Assembly (NCBI RefSeq): GCF_004342065.1
Contig: NZ_SLZU01000012.1
Location: 1 to 64,000, forward strand
DNA: 64,000 bases
Reading direction: 5' to 3'
From: Primorskyibacter sedentarius
Lineage (GTDB): Bacteria > Pseudomonadota > Alphaproteobacteria > Rhodobacterales > Rhodobacteraceae
Of this stretch, positions 17,727 through 27,114 are shown piece by piece. Numbering within the stretch: position 1 is the first letter of the stretch; the number at the start of each line of letters is the position of its first letter. The translations under genes and the position numbers were made by a program. The notes under the pieces are model-generated. The model had not been told where the DNA came from, did no database searches, and saw only the letters and a program-made list of their open reading frames with translations.

Positions 17727-18515
17727 ATGTACAATTTCGACATTGTAAGGCCATCAAGCGTGGCCGATGCGGTTGCTGCCCTTGGGGAAGAGGATGCGCA
17801 GGCCCTGGGTGGCGGACAGACATTGATACCGACGTTGAAGCAGCGGCTGGCGAGCCCTGCCAAACTGGTCAGCCTCGCCGGGATCGCCGAGATGAAAGGC
17901 GTCTGCACGGGCGATGACGGTGTGCTTTGCATCGGGGGTGGGACCACCCACGGGACCGTCGCGGCAGAGGCCACGGCCTATCCGGCACTGGCCGCTCTGG
18001 CGGGCAATATCGGGGATCCCGCGGTGCGCAACCGGGGCACGATCGGCGGTTCGCTGGCCAATAACGACCCGTCGGCCTGTTATCCGTCTGCGGCACTGGC
18101 ATCCGGCGCCACGATCGTGACCAACACGCGCGAGATTGCGGCAGATGACTTTTTCGAGGGCATGTTCACCACGGCGCTGAACGAGGGCGAGATCATCTGC
18201 GAAGTGCGCTTCCCGGTGCCCGAGAAGGCCAATTACCAGAAGTTCGAACAGCCCGCGTCGCGTTTTGCGCTGGTCGGTGTCTTCGTCGCGAAATACGCTG
18301 ACGGTGTGCGTGTGGCTGTCACGGGCGCATCGAATGACGGCGTGTTCCGCTGGACCGAAGCCGAAGCGGCGCTGTCTTCGAACTTCTCGTCCAGCGCCTT
18401 GGATGGGATGTCCGTGTCGTCCGATGACATGATTGCCGACATGCACGGAAGTGCTGCATACCGGGCGCATCTGGTTGGCGTGATGACCAAGCGGGCCGTC
18501 GCCGCAGCGGGCTGA
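17727..18515 (+). CDS. coxM: FAD-binding medium subunit of CO-dehydrogenase-like hydroxylase
   Basis: Medium subunit of 262 residues that binds FAD. The FAD-binding motif [10 protein letters not shown] near residue 30 and the second motif [17 protein letters not shown] near residue 110 are both intact (family pattern AGGHS-like and TIGG). The ATG at 17727 follows GAGGAAGAGACG; an upstream open frame begins at 17643 without support. Gene order S-L-M is that of form II clusters; form I clusters are M-S-L. It is the last gene before a strong terminator. No coxD, E or F maturation genes are in the window. Confidence 0.9.
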   Translation: MYNFDIVRPSSVADAVAALGEEDAQALGGGQTLIPTLKQRLASPAKLVSLAGIAEMKGVCTGDDGVLCIGGGTTHGTVAAEATAYPALAALAGNIGDPAVRNRGTIGGSLANNDPSACYPSAALASGATIVTNTREIAADDFFEGMFTTALNEGEIICEVRFPVPEKANYQKFEQPASRFALVGVFVAKYADGVRVAVTGASNDGVFRWTEAEAALSSNFSSSALDGMSVSSDDMIADMHGSAAYRAHLVGVMTKRAVAAAG

Positions 18516-18535
18516 CCGCTGAGCCATGACGTTTG

Positions 18536-18569
18536 AGACCCCCGGTTTTACCGCCGGGGGTCTTTTTTT
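18536..18569 (+). terminator. Rho-independent terminator of the cox operon
   Basis: AGACCCCCGG (18536-18545) pairs perfectly with CCGGGGGTCT (18554-18563) across an 8-nt loop and runs into seven or more T residues. It lies 20 bp after the coxM stop. The remaining DNA to 18774 shows no gene. Confidence 0.9.
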
Positions 18570-18774
18570 GTGCTTGTGAATTTGGTGATTGTCCGGCGTC
18601 GGCGGCGAACCAAAATTGTGGCACGGCCATCCCCGCGCTGGTTGACTGAGCGCATCGGAAGCTCATCGACTTGGAAATGCGATCACCCGGCGAGAGTGCC
18701 GGGTGAAACTGCGCAATGGATTTGTCCGAGGGCAGGGGCCCCAGCGGGTTGCTCCCGGCTCACAAGGGCAGGGT

Positions 18775-20241
18775 TCAGGAGTGAAGATAGGCGCGCAATG
18801 CGGCCTCTGTCCCTTCATCGCGGATCATCCGCAGCCAGCGCAAGAAACTCTCGGCAAAGCGCGCGTTGTCGCCCAGATCGCCGTAAAGATCACGCTGTTC
18901 CAGCCAGGCCTGCGGGTCGTCCCGCGCGGCGAGGGCTGCGGCATTCAGCTTGTCCCATTGCGGATCGTTGGGTTCAATGATGCTGCCATCTTCGCGCGTG
19001 CCGGCGCACATCCGCGCCCAAAGCGCCTCTGTCAGCGCGAGCCCGTCAATCGGCGTACCTGCGTCCAGAGCGTCGCGTATGGTCGGCAGCAGGAACCCGG
19101 TATGCCGCGACGATCCGTCAAAGGCCACGCGCCGGACGGTGTCCACGATCTCGGGGTTTGAAAAACGGCTGCTGATCAGATCGACATAGGCCTCGGGCGT
19201 CATGCCGGGAACGGGATGGACCTGCGGGACAATCTCTTCCCCGGCCACCTTGCGGAAGAACGAGCCGATCAACGGATGCGCCATGCAGCCAGAGATGAAC
19301 TCGACCGACAGGATCTCGCCGGGATTGGAGATGACCTGATGCCCGCCGTTGAGAATACGGATTTTCATCGCCTCGAAAGCGTGCACATCGTCGGTGAAGG
19401 TCGCGCCAACCTTGTCCCAATCCGGACGTCCGGCGCAGAAATCATCCTCGATGACCCACTGGCGGAAATTCTCATGCGTCACCGGGGCTGCATCGTCGAT
19501 CCCGAATTCCTTGACCAGCGCCAGTTCCTTGGGGCCTGTGGCGGGCACGATGCAATCCACCATCGAGTTGGGGAAGGTGCAGTTGGCATCGATCCAGTCC
19601 GCAAGTTCCGGATCAGACATCCGCGCGAGGGAAACGACGGTCTGCCGCAATATCGCGCCGTTGCCTTGCAGGTTATCACAGCTTTGCGCGGTGAACGGCC
19701 CGGTGCCGGCCTCGCGTCGCTGCCGAAGTGCTGCGATCATCGCACCAAAGGCGGTGCGCGGCGTGTCCGGGTTTGTCGCATCATGCTGGATATCGGCATG
19801 GTTGGCGTCAAACCCCTTGGTCGCGGCGTCGATATAGTACCCGCCCTCGGTCACGGTCAGGGCAACAATTCGAATGGCGGGATCGGCCATCTTTTCGATC
19901 AAGGGTCCGTTGCCATCCTCGACCGGCACGAAGTCGATCATCGAGCCTACCACTTCGGCCGAGCGGCCTTTCGGGTCCAGCTCGATCAGGGTTGTCATGT
20001 AATCCTGCGCGGCCAGACGCTTGCGCTGAGCCTCGTCCCCTGCGCGCACGCCTGCGCCGATGATGGCCCAATCCTGCGCCAGACCCTGCTGCATGAGGCG
20101 ATGAAGATACCACGCCTGGTGGCCACGGTGGAAATTACCAAGTCCGATATGGACGATACCCGGTGTCAGCGCGCCCCGGTCATAGGTCGGACGGGCGATG
20201 TTTTCGGGCAGGTCGTTGAGGGTCTCGTTGGACAGTTTCAT
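18775..20241 (-). CDS. mtlK: mannitol 2-dehydrogenase
   Basis: Long-chain polyol dehydrogenase of 488 residues that oxidises D-mannitol (and often arabitol or sorbitol) to the ketose with NAD. The N-terminal Rossmann motif is HIGLGNFHRGHQAWYL, and the catalytic Lys lies in the segment around MKIRILNGGHQVI. Length fits the family. It is the last gene of the polyol operon, directly after the SDR-type sorbitol dehydrogenase with no real gap, and the order matches smoS-mtlK of Rhodobacter sphaeroides. No xylulokinase or fructokinase gene follows here. Confidence 0.9.
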   Translation of the reverse strand: MKLSNETLNDLPENIARPTYDRGALTPGIVHIGLGNFHRGHQAWYLHRLMQQGLAQDWAIIGAGVRAGDEAQRKRLAAQDYMTTLIELDPKGRSAEVVGSMIDFVPVEDGNGPLIEKMADPAIRIVALTVTEGGYYIDAATKGFDANHADIQHDATNPDTPRTAFGAMIAALRQRREAGTGPFTAQSCDNLQGNGAILRQTVVSLARMSDPELADWIDANCTFPNSMVDCIVPATGPKELALVKEFGIDDAAPVTHENFRQWVIEDDFCAGRPDWDKVGATFTDDVHAFEAMKIRILNGGHQVISNPGEILSVEFISGCMAHPLIGSFFRKVAGEEIVPQVHPVPGMTPEAYVDLISSRFSNPEIVDTVRRVAFDGSSRHTGFLLPTIRDALDAGTPIDGLALTEALWARMCAGTREDGSIIEPNDPQWDKLNAAALAARDDPQAWLEQRDLYGDLGDNARFAESFLRWLRMIRDEGTEAALRAYLHS

Positions 20242-20242
20242 G

Positions 20243-21016
20243 TCAGCTCATCCATTGGCCGCCGTCGACGTTATACGTCTGCGACAGAATGTAATCGGAT
20301 TCGGAGGAGGCGAGGAAAATCGCCATTCCGGTGAGATCGTCAGGGGTGGCAAACCGGCCGGCGGGAACCCCCGCGGCGACCTCGGCCTTTTTCTGGCCGG
20401 GCGCCTTGCCTTCGAGCTTGGCAAACATCGCATCAACATGTTCCCAATGCGCGCCGTCGACGACACCGGGGGCAATGGCATTGACGTTGATGCCGTGCTT
20501 GATGAGGTTAAGACCGGCCGATTGCGTCATCGAGATCACCGCAGCCTTGGTCGAACAGTAAACCAAAACAAGGGGTTCGCCGCGCCTTCCGGCCTGGCTT
20601 GCCATGTTGATGATCTTGCCGCCATGGCCTTGCGCAATCATCTGGCGCGCCGCGGCCTGCATGGTGAAAAGGGTGCCCGCAACATTGACGGCATAAAGCC
20701 TGTCATAGCTTTCGCGGGTGATATCCACCGTCTCTGCCGCATCGAAAAGCGCCGCATTGTTGATCAGGATGTCCAGCTTGCCCGCCTTGTCCACGACCGT
20801 GCCGATAGCGGCATCGATACTGTCCTGGCGGGTGACATCAAGCTCTATAGCATAGGCGGCTTCGCCAATTTGGTCGGCTGCCTGTTTGGCCGCCGCCAGA
20901 TTGATGTCCGCGATGGCGACCGTGGCCCCCTCGCGGACATACGCCTCGGCGAAACTCAGCCCGATCCCGCGCGCAGCGCCTGTGATCAGGGCTGATTTCC
21001 CCGCGAGCCGTTTCAT
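20243..21016 (-). CDS. smoS: sorbitol (L-iditol) 2-dehydrogenase, SDR type
   Basis: SDR of 257 residues that oxidises sorbitol to fructose (also galactitol) with NAD. Motifs are [19 protein letters not shown] for the cofactor, NNAALF, and the catalytic Tyr in the YCSTKAAV segment; the length and the C-terminal [10 protein letters not shown] match Rhodobacter SmoS. The ATG at 21016 overlaps the stop of smoK by four bases (ATGA), which both fixes the start and shows translational coupling. It lies between the transporter ATPase and mtlK. Confidence 0.88.
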   Translation of the reverse strand: MKRLAGKSALITGAARGIGLSFAEAYVREGATVAIADINLAAAKQAADQIGEAAYAIELDVTRQDSIDAAIGTVVDKAGKLDILINNAALFDAAETVDITRESYDRLYAVNVAGTLFTMQAAARQMIAQGHGGKIINMASQAGRRGEPLVLVYCSTKAAVISMTQSAGLNLIKHGINVNAIAPGVVDGAHWEHVDAMFAKLEGKAPGQKKAEVAAGVPAGRFATPDDLTGMAIFLASSESDYILSQTYNVDGGQWMS

Positions 21017-22017
21017 TCGATCCGCAGGCCTTGCGCGTCGAACTTGTGCAGATGGGTCAGGTTCGGCGTCAGCCACACGGTGTCACCATGTTTCACGCCC
21101 ACTTCGCCGCCCGCCCGCACGGTCAGCGGATCGCAACCGGGAACGCCGTGGATATGCATGAACGTGTCAGACCCAAGATGCTCTGCCACACCAACGGTGC
21201 CCTGCCACAGGCCTTCGGTGGTCGACACATCGATATGCTCGGGACGGATGCCGATCGTATGGGCGTTGTGCTTGGCAGCCTCGGCCCCTTCGATCAGGTT
21301 CATTTTCGGGCTGCCGATGAAACCTGCGACGAACTTGTTGCGCGGGGCGCGGTACAGTTCCAGCGGGCTGCCGACCTGTTCGATCACACCGGCCTGAAGA
21401 ACGACGATCTTGTCGGCCATGGTCATGGCTTCGACCTGGTCGTGGGTCACGTAGATCATCGTGGTGGCCAGCTTGGTGTGAAGCTCCGAGATTTCCATCC
21501 GCATGCCGACGCGCAGCGCCGCATCCAGGTTGGACAGAGGTTCGTCAAAGAGGAATGCCGCGGGTTCGCGCACAATGGCACGGCCGATGGCGACACGCTG
21601 ACGCTGACCACCCGACAGCTGCCCGGGGCGGCGGTCAAGATAGTCGGTCAGGTTCAGCGCCTTGGCCGCAGCAGCGATACGCTTGTCCTGCTCTTCTTTC
21701 GGCATCCCCGCCATTTTCATCGGGAAAGCGATGTTCTTGCGCACCGACATATGCGGGTAAAGCGCATAGCTTTGGAAAACCATGGCCAGTCCGCGTTTGG
21801 CGGGGGGCAGGCCCGTGGCATCCTTGCCGTCGATCTCGATATTGCCTGCGGTGGTGTCTTCCAGACCCGCGATCAGGCGGAGCAGGGTGGATTTACCGCA
21901 ACCCGAAGGTCCGACAAACACCACGAATTCACCATCGTTGATTTCCAGGTCGAGCGGCGGGATGACAGTCACGTCGCCGAAGGATTTCTTGACCTGCTTG
22001 AGCTGAATATGTCCCAT
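21013..22017 (-). CDS. smoK: ABC transporter ATPase for polyols (MalK/UgpC type)
   Basis: ATP-binding subunit of 334 residues. Walker A is GPSGCGKST, the Q-loop is [11 protein letters not shown], the signature [14 protein letters not shown], Walker [12 protein letters not shown], and the switch His VTHDQVEA. The C-terminal regulatory OB/TOBE domain of the MalK family follows ([11 protein letters not shown]). It powers the SmoFG channel. It is 10 bp downstream of smoG in the same operon. Confidence 0.92.
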   Translation of the reverse strand: MGHIQLKQVKKSFGDVTVIPPLDLEINDGEFVVFVGPSGCGKSTLLRLIAGLEDTTAGNIEIDGKDATGLPPAKRGLAMVFQSYALYPHMSVRKNIAFPMKMAGMPKEEQDKRIAAAAKALNLTDYLDRRPGQLSGGQRQRVAIGRAIVREPAAFLFDEPLSNLDAALRVGMRMEISELHTKLATTMIYVTHDQVEAMTMADKIVVLQAGVIEQVGSPLELYRAPRNKFVAGFIGSPKMNLIEGAEAAKHNAHTIGIRPEHIDVSTTEGLWQGTVGVAEHLGSDTFMHIHGVPGCDPLTVRAGGEVGVKHGDTVWLTPNLTHLHKFDAQGLRIE

Positions 22018-22027
22018 TTGTCTTTCC

Positions 22028-22858
22028 TTACTTCACAGCGCCGAAGGTCAAGCCCCGGACAAGTTGTTTCTGGCTGAACCAGCCAAGGATCAGGATCGGA
22101 GCGATGGCCATGGTCGAGGCGGCGCTCAGTTTCGCGTAGAACAGACCTTCAGGGCTCGAATAGCTGGCAATGAAGGCCGTGAGCGGCGCGGCCTTGGCCG
22201 CAGTCAGGTTCAATGTCCAGAACGCTTCGTTCCAAGCCAGGATGAAGTTCAGCAGCATTGTCGACGCGATCCCGGGAACCGCCATCGGCGTGAGGATATA
22301 GATGATCTCTTCCTTCAGGCTGGCGCCATCCATCCGGGATGCTTCCAGGATCTCACCCGGAATTTCGCGGAAATAGGTGTAGAGCATCCAGACGATGATC
22401 GGCAGGTTGATCAGCATCATCACGATGACAAGACCGGTGCGGGTGTCCAGAATGCCCATTTTGATGAAGATCAGGTAGATCGGGTAGAGAACACCCACCG
22501 CAGGCAGCATCTTGGTCGAGAGCATCCAAAGCAGGATGTCCTTGGTCCGTTTGCTGGGCACGAAGGCCATCGACCAGGCGGCCGGAACCGCGATGATCAG
22601 ACCCAGGATGGTTGATCCGCCGGCGATGACCACCGAATTCCACAGGAAACGCATGTAGTTGGAGCGTTCCTGCACGACCGAGTAGTTTTCCAGCGTCCAG
22701 TCGAAGAACAGGAAGACCGGCGGGTCGCTGATGGCCTGCGCTTCTGTCTTGAAGCTGGTCAGGATGGTCCAGAGGATCGGGAAGAAGATCAGCAGACCGA
22801 TCGTCCAGGCAATGGCGGTGTTCAGCGCCTTGCGGTTGTTTGTGACAGCACGTGCCAT
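22028..22858 (-). CDS. smoG: polyol ABC transporter permease
   Basis: Inner-membrane permease of 276 residues in the MalG family, with six predicted TM segments. The EAA loop that contacts the ATPase reads [22 protein letters not shown]1 is [19 protein letters not shown]. It follows smoF after 13 bp and pairs with it to form the channel. Confidence 0.9.
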   Translation of the reverse strand: MARAVTNNRKALNTAIAWTIGLLIFFPILWTILTSFKTEAQAISDPPVFLFFDWTLENYSVVQERSNYMRFLWNSVVIAGGSTILGLIIAVPAAWSMAFVPSKRTKDILLWMLSTKMLPAVGVLYPIYLIFIKMGILDTRTGLVIVMMLINLPIIVWMLYTYFREIPGEILEASRMDGASLKEEIIYILTPMAVPGIASTMLLNFILAWNEAFWTLNLTAAKAAPLTAFIASYSSPEGLFYAKLSAASTMAIAPILILGWFSQKQLVRGLTFGAVK

Positions 22859-22871
22859 GTTTCGCTCCTCC

Positions 22872-23735
22872 CTAGTCCAGGTTTTTGCCGACGATGCGCA
22901 TCAGGAAGATGGCAACGATATTGGCAAGAATGATGGCATAGACACCGCCTGCAGATCCCAAACCGATATTCTGGCTTTCCAGAACACGCTGGAAGATCAG
23001 GTAGGACAGGGTCCGCGTACCGAAGGCACCGCCGGTGGTCACAAAGATCTCTGCAAAGATCGACAGCAGGAAGATCGTCTGGATCAGGACCACGATCGTG
23101 ATGGCCCGCGCCAGGTGCGGCAGGATCATGTAGATGAAGCGGCTGTGGAAGGGCGCGCCATCCATCTCTGCGGCTTCAAGCTGTTCGCTGTCCAGCGATT
23201 GAACGGCGGTCAGCAGGATCAGTGTCGCAAAGGGCAGCCACTGCCAGCTGACAATCATGATGAGCGACTGCATCGACGCTTGGCTAAGCCATTCGACGGG
23301 CGTGGCGCCAAAGAATTTCCAGATATGTGCGAACAGCCCGTTCACGGGGTCCATGAACATGTTCTTCCACACCAGCGCCGAAACGGTCGGCATCACGAAG
23401 AACGGCGCGATCACGAGGATGCGGACGATGCCCTGTCCCCACATCGGCTGATCAAGCAGCAGCGCAAGAATGATGCCAAGCACAATCGTGATGACCAGCA
23501 CACCGCCAACGATGATCAGCGTTGTCTGGACGCTTGGCCAGAAGGAGCTGGAGCCTATGAAACGTACGTAATTGTCGAAACCGGCCCATCCCAGATCACC
23601 GCCGCGCAGCGGCAGGTAGTTCCGGAACGAAAACCATAGAGTCATGATCAACGGCACCAGCATCCAGCCCAAAAGCAGAATAACGGCAGGTGCCAACATG
23701 AACCTTGCAGCGGATCGTGATTGTTGGGTCGCCAT
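22872..23735 (-). CDS. smoF: polyol ABC transporter permease
   Basis: Inner-membrane permease of 287 residues in the MalF family with six TM segments; the EAA loop reads EAAEMDGAPFHSRFIYMILP. The ATG at 23735 is placed by a GGGGGAGA 7 bases upstream; a GTG at 23741 is too close to that site. The 113-bp gap to smoE holds a very stable hairpin, so membrane subunits may be made at a lower level than the binding protein. Confidence 0.9.
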   Translation of the reverse strand: MATQQSRSAARFMLAPAVILLLGWMLVPLIMTLWFSFRNYLPLRGGDLGWAGFDNYVRFIGSSSFWPSVQTTLIIVGGVLVITIVLGIILALLLDQPMWGQGIVRILVIAPFFVMPTVSALVWKNMFMDPVNGLFAHIWKFFGATPVEWLSQASMQSLIMIVSWQWLPFATLILLTAVQSLDSEQLEAAEMDGAPFHSRFIYMILPHLARAITIVVLIQTIFLLSIFAEIFVTTGGAFGTRTLSYLIFQRVLESQNIGLGSAGGVYAIILANIVAIFLMRIVGKNLD

Positions 23736-23807
23736 GGACACATCTCCCCCGTTGACGGACGAACCGTCACAGATGATTGGTCAAAAATGAAAGATCAAAA
23801 CTGGTGT

Positions 23808-23836
23808 CGGAGGGCGACGCCAAAGGCCGCCCTCCG
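23808..23836 (-). repeat. very stable hairpin between smoE and smoF
   Basis: CGGAGGGCG (23808-23816) pairs perfectly with CGCCCTCCG (23828-23836), and the loop itself contains GCC-AAA-GGC, giving a nearly continuous 12-bp stem. It lies 13 bp after the smoE stop. There is no T-run directly after it on the transcribed strand, so it probably protects the 3' end of smoE mRNA or causes partial termination, as between malE and malF. Confidence 0.7.
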
Positions 23837-23848
23837 GAACTGTGACGC

Positions 23849-25150
23849 TTAGTAGCCTGCGGCTTCCATCGCGTCGGTTGTCAGAGCCTGCGCCTTTTCA
23901 AGCGCTTCGTCGATGCTTTGCTGGCCTGCAAGAGCGGCCGAGAATTCCTGACCGACTTCGGTTGCAATACCCGCAAATTCCGGGATGGCTGCGAACTGAA
24001 CGCCAACATAAGGAACCGGATCAACCGTCGGGTTCTGCGGATCGGCAGACAGGATGCTCTTGAGGGTCATCGACGCGAACGGAATGTCTTTGTAGTTCTC
24101 ATTCTCGTACAGCGAGGTCCGCGCACCCGGAGGAACGTTGGCCCAACCTTCATTTGCCGCAACAAGCTCGATATAGTCTTTCGAGGTTGCCCACTCTACG
24201 AACTCTTTCGCAGCGGCTTCTTTCTGGGTGCCGGCAGGAATGCCAAGTGCCCAGGCCCAAAGCCAGTTGGAGTTCTTGCCAAGACCGGTATTCGGTGCCA
24301 GCGCAAAGCCAACCTTGTCAGCAACGGTGGAGTCGTCAGGGTTGGTCACGAAAGAGGCCGCAACCGTCGCGTCGATCCACATGCCGCACTTACCCTGTTG
24401 GAACAGCGACAGGTTTTCGTTGAAACCATTGGTCGATGCACCGGGAGGGCCCGCGTCATTCATCAGGTTGACGTAGAATGTAAGCGTTTCTTTCCACGCG
24501 GGCTGATCGAACTGGGCATTCCAGTCTTCGTCAAACCAACGCGCGCCAAAGGCGTTCGACGTCGCGGTGAGGAACGCCATGTTCTCACCCCAACCGGCCT
24601 TGCCGCGCAGGCAGATGCCGTAGATCTCGTTGTCCTTGTCGGTCATGGCGCGTGCAAGTGCCGCAACCTCTTCCCAAGTCGGTGCTTCGGGCATTTCCAT
24701 GCCAGTCGCTTCAACAAGATCGGTGCGGTACATGATCATCGAGCTTTCGCCGTAGAAGGGCGCGGCATACATGGTGCCGTCATAGCTCAGACCACCGCGC
24801 ATGGCGGGCAGAATGTCGTCGGCATCGTATTCTTCAGACAGATCGTCCATTGCGACGAGCCAACCGTTTTTGGCCCAGATCGGCGTTTCATACATACCGA
24901 TTGTCATCACATCAAAGGCACCACCCTTGGTGGAGATGTCGGTGGTGACGCGCTGACGCAGCACGTTCTCTTCCAGCGTCACCCATTCGACCGTGTGCCC
25001 GGTCTTTTCGGTGAAGTCGGCGGTGAGACCCTGCATGCGGATCATGTCACCGTTGTTCACGGTGGCAATGGTCAGCTCCTCGGCAAAAGCGGCGGTCGCG
25101 GAGACCGACACAAGTGCGGTTGCGGCGCAGAGTGCGTTTCTCAAATTCAT
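23849..25150 (-). CDS. smoE: polyol ABC transporter periplasmic binding protein
   Basis: Periplasmic solute-binding protein of 433 residues (MalE/UgpB-type, family 1). A Sec signal peptide ends near residue 23-24 (ALVSVSATAAFA, then EELTIATVNNGD). The mature protein begins with the typical beta strand and continues with GKAGWGENMAFLTATSNAFGA and WLWAWALGIPAGTQKEAA. It should bind sorbitol, mannitol or related polyols. It is the first structural gene of the operon and has its own promoter region with an operator-like palindrome. Confidence 0.9.
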   Translation of the reverse strand: MNLRNALCAATALVSVSATAAFAEELTIATVNNGDMIRMQGLTADFTEKTGHTVEWVTLEENVLRQRVTTDISTKGGAFDVMTIGMYETPIWAKNGWLVAMDDLSEEYDADDILPAMRGGLSYDGTMYAAPFYGESSMIMYRTDLVEATGMEMPEAPTWEEVAALARAMTDKDNEIYGICLRGKAGWGENMAFLTATSNAFGARWFDEDWNAQFDQPAWKETLTFYVNLMNDAGPPGASTNGFNENLSLFQQGKCGMWIDATVAASFVTNPDDSTVADKVGFALAPNTGLGKNSNWLWAWALGIPAGTQKEAAAKEFVEWATSKDYIELVAANEGWANVPPGARTSLYENENYKDIPFASMTLKSILSADPQNPTVDPVPYVGVQFAAIPEFAGIATEVGQEFSAALAGQQSIDEALEKAQALTTDAMEAAGY

Positions 25151-25226
25151 ACTGGTTCCTCCCTGGAACTGCTTTGGTGCAGTAGTACGAATTAACCCTG
25201 CGTCGCGGAACGAGTCAATAAAAAAC

Positions 25227-25240
25227 TTTACTCACGTAAA
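25227..25240. promoter_or_regulatory. LacI-type operator upstream of smoE
   Basis: TTTACTCACGTAAA is a perfect inverted repeat (TTTAC, 4-nt centre, GTAAA) in the 106-bp gap between lacI-type gene and smoE, 77 bp before the smoE start. A near copy lies upstream of the regulator gene. This is the expected site for the LacI-family regulator encoded next door. Confidence 0.55.
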
Positions 25241-25256
25241 CTTTTCAAGCGAACGC

Positions 25257-26282
25257 CTAAGCGGAAGACCGCAACACAAGATTCCCTTTGAACAAGGTCT
25301 CAACCCTAGATTGATACTTGTTGCCCCCGTTGATCAAGTCAAAAAGAATCTCGACGCTCCGGTCGGCAATAGATGAGTAATCCTGCGAAACGGTTGTCAG
25401 GGGAGGGCAGGTGTAGCGTGACCAGGGATGGTCGTCATGCCCGGCAATGCGCATCGCGCATTCGGGTCCGTGGCCCACGCGCAGGCCTTTCTGATAGGCG
25501 GCCGCGATCAGGCCGATGGCAAGCCGGTCGTTGCTGCACAGAACAGTGTTCGAGGGCAGGGCGCGTTGTTCGATCAGCCGCTTGCCGCCTTCAAGGCCGA
25601 TCTGTTCAAACTCCCATGAAGCGCCATCCACCTGAACGATTTCCGGCGTCTGGCCCAGGTTTTCCATCGCCATGACATAGGCTTCCCTGCGCTTGTTCGC
25701 GTTCGGGTTCAGCGGTGGCATCTCGAAAAAACAGGGCGGCTCCCCCGTCCGGCACAGGTAATCGACGATAAGCTCTGTGCTTTGAAAATTGTCATGCCCG
25801 ACAAATGCCTCGCCGACATTAACATTGCTGTCGAAGACAACCGTGGGAACATCTTCTGCAAACCGCCGCACCGCTTCGAAATCCGACCGGCGACCCAAGG
25901 GCGCAATCAGCGCACCGGCGGGGCGCAGCGACTGCATCGTCGCCAGCGCGTTGTTTTCAAGCTCCTGCTCGCCATGCGCGCTGAAGACAGTGGGCCAGAA
26001 ACCCGCTTCGATACAGCTAAGCTCTATCCGGCGGGCGATTTCGGCAAAGAACGGATCGGCAAGATAGGGGACCAGAATGCCGATCGTCTTGGTCAGCTTG
26101 CGGTTCTGGTTGATCGCGAAAATATTCGGCCGGTAGTCATATTTCTCGAGGGCGGTCTCGATTTTCTGTCGGGTGGTTTTGCGCACGCTTTCGGGGTCGT
26201 TGAAGTATTTCGAAAGCGTCGGGCGAGAGATGGAGCTTACTTTCGCCAGCTCATCCATGTTCTTGATTTTCTGTCCGGCCAA
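25257..26282 (-). CDS. LacI-family regulator of the polyol operon
   Basis: Regulator of 341 residues. An N-terminal LacI helix-turn-helix (MDELAKVSSISRPTLSKYFN) is followed by the hinge (YRPNIFAINQN) and a periplasmic-binding-protein-like effector domain (TIGILVPYLADPFFAEIARR to LTTVSQDYSSIADRSVEILF). It lies directly upstream of smoE on the same strand. It is likely a repressor released by a polyol. Studied Rhodobacter smo operons use a different type of regulator, as far as I recall, so this pairing is worth noting. Confidence 0.85.
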   Translation of the reverse strand: MAGQKIKNMDELAKVSSISRPTLSKYFNDPESVRKTTRQKIETALEKYDYRPNIFAINQNRKLTKTIGILVPYLADPFFAEIARRIELSCIEAGFWPTVFSAHGEQELENNALATMQSLRPAGALIAPLGRRSDFEAVRRFAEDVPTVVFDSNVNVGEAFVGHDNFQSTELIVDYLCRTGEPPCFFEMPPLNPNANKRREAYVMAMENLGQTPEIVQVDGASWEFEQIGLEGGKRLIEQRALPSNTVLCSNDRLAIGLIAAAYQKGLRVGHGPECAMRIAGHDDHPWSRYTCPPLTTVSQDYSSIADRSVEILFDLINGGNKYQSRVETLFKGNLVLRSSA

Positions 26283-26362
26283 GCGTTATGCCCCTGTTTT
26301 ATCATGCGTGTCTGTCAGCGTTCGCGCCACAATGAACCGATTTTTTTCGTCAAGATCATAAC

Positions 26363-26376
26363 TTTACGCACGTCAT
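26363..26376. promoter_or_regulatory. second operator-like site upstream of the LacI-type gene
   Basis: TTTACGCACGTCAT matches the smoE site TTTACTCACGTAAA at 11 of 14 positions, including TTTAC and the CACGT centre. It lies about 80 bp upstream of the LacI-type gene, which fits autoregulation. The 260-bp gap 26283-26542 that holds it contains no recognisable gene. Confidence 0.4.
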
Positions 26377-26542
26377 CTTTCGTTGACCTTAAGTCTCAAA
26401 CTTGCCCCTCGTCAAGAATCTTGTCGTTTGGTAAAGTTTTGAAGCAGGGCGGCGCACCGGTTTTCGGGGACAGTAGCACCTGCGCCGCGCCCAGGCCGAT
26501 CGACCGGTATCCAAGTCTGACAAGGGCGGTGTTTTTGGGCGT

Positions 26543-27007
26543 TCAGGTCAGCGGGATGGGGCGTTGCTCTGCAATGGCTTCCATCGCGAAGTAGGAGGTG
26601 ACGGTTTCCAGCTCGATCTCTTCGATCAGCCGTTTGTAGACACGGTCATAGCTGGTCATGTCCTGCGTCACGATCTTCAGCAGATAATCATATTCGCCGC
26701 CGATGCGGAAAAAGTCGATCACTTCCGGGATTTTGGTGACTTGCTGGCGAAATTCCTTCAGCCAGCTGGCCGAGTGGTGCCGCGTCTTCACCATGACAAA
26801 GACAACCAGCCCCATGCCCAGTTGCTTTCGGTCAAGCACAACGGTGCGATTGCGCAGGATGCCCGCACCCTCAAGCGTCTTGAGCCGCCGCCAGCACGCG
26901 TTTTGTGACAAGCCGATCCGGTCGCTCAGCGCGCGTTGCGACTGGGCGGAATCGCGTTGGAGCTCTTCAAGGATGCGCTTGTCAATATGATCTAACTTCA
27001 GGGTCAT
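26543..27007 (-). CDS. Lrp/AsnC-family regulator
   Basis: Regulator of 154 residues with an N-terminal helix-turn-helix (SQSQRALSDRIGLSQNACWRRLKTLEG) and a C-terminal RAM/AsnC effector domain (VFVMVKTRHH, then VIDFFRIGGEYDYLLKIV). Such proteins bind an amino acid. It is divergent from the operon starting at 27115, with two TTCATATGA sites in the shared promoter region, and is the probable local regulator. This points to an amino acid-like compound as inducer. Confidence 0.88.
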   Translation of the reverse strand: MTLKLDHIDKRILEELQRDSAQSQRALSDRIGLSQNACWRRLKTLEGAGILRNRTVVLDRKQLGMGLVVFVMVKTRHHSASWLKEFRQQVTKIPEVIDFFRIGGEYDYLLKIVTQDMTSYDRVYKRLIEEIELETVTSYFAMEAIAEQRPIPLT

Positions 27008-27013
27008 TCACCG

Positions 27014-27093
27014 TTCATATGATAGCATATTGGTGTCTACAAGGTAAATTTAGGTGAATATTTTTCCAGATCAGGTGTCATGCTTCATATGAA
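27014..27093. promoter_or_regulatory. paired Lrp-type sites in the divergent promoter
   Basis: TTCATATGA occurs at 27014-27022 and, as the perfect palindrome TTCATATGAA, at 27084-27093. The two are exactly 70 bp apart, close to seven helical turns, so both would face the same side of the DNA. Lrp-family octamers typically bind such phased sites. The region lies between the Lrp gene and the class V PLP enzyme gene. Confidence 0.5.
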
Positions 27094-27114
27094 CCAACAG
27101 TGCACGGAGCCGGG

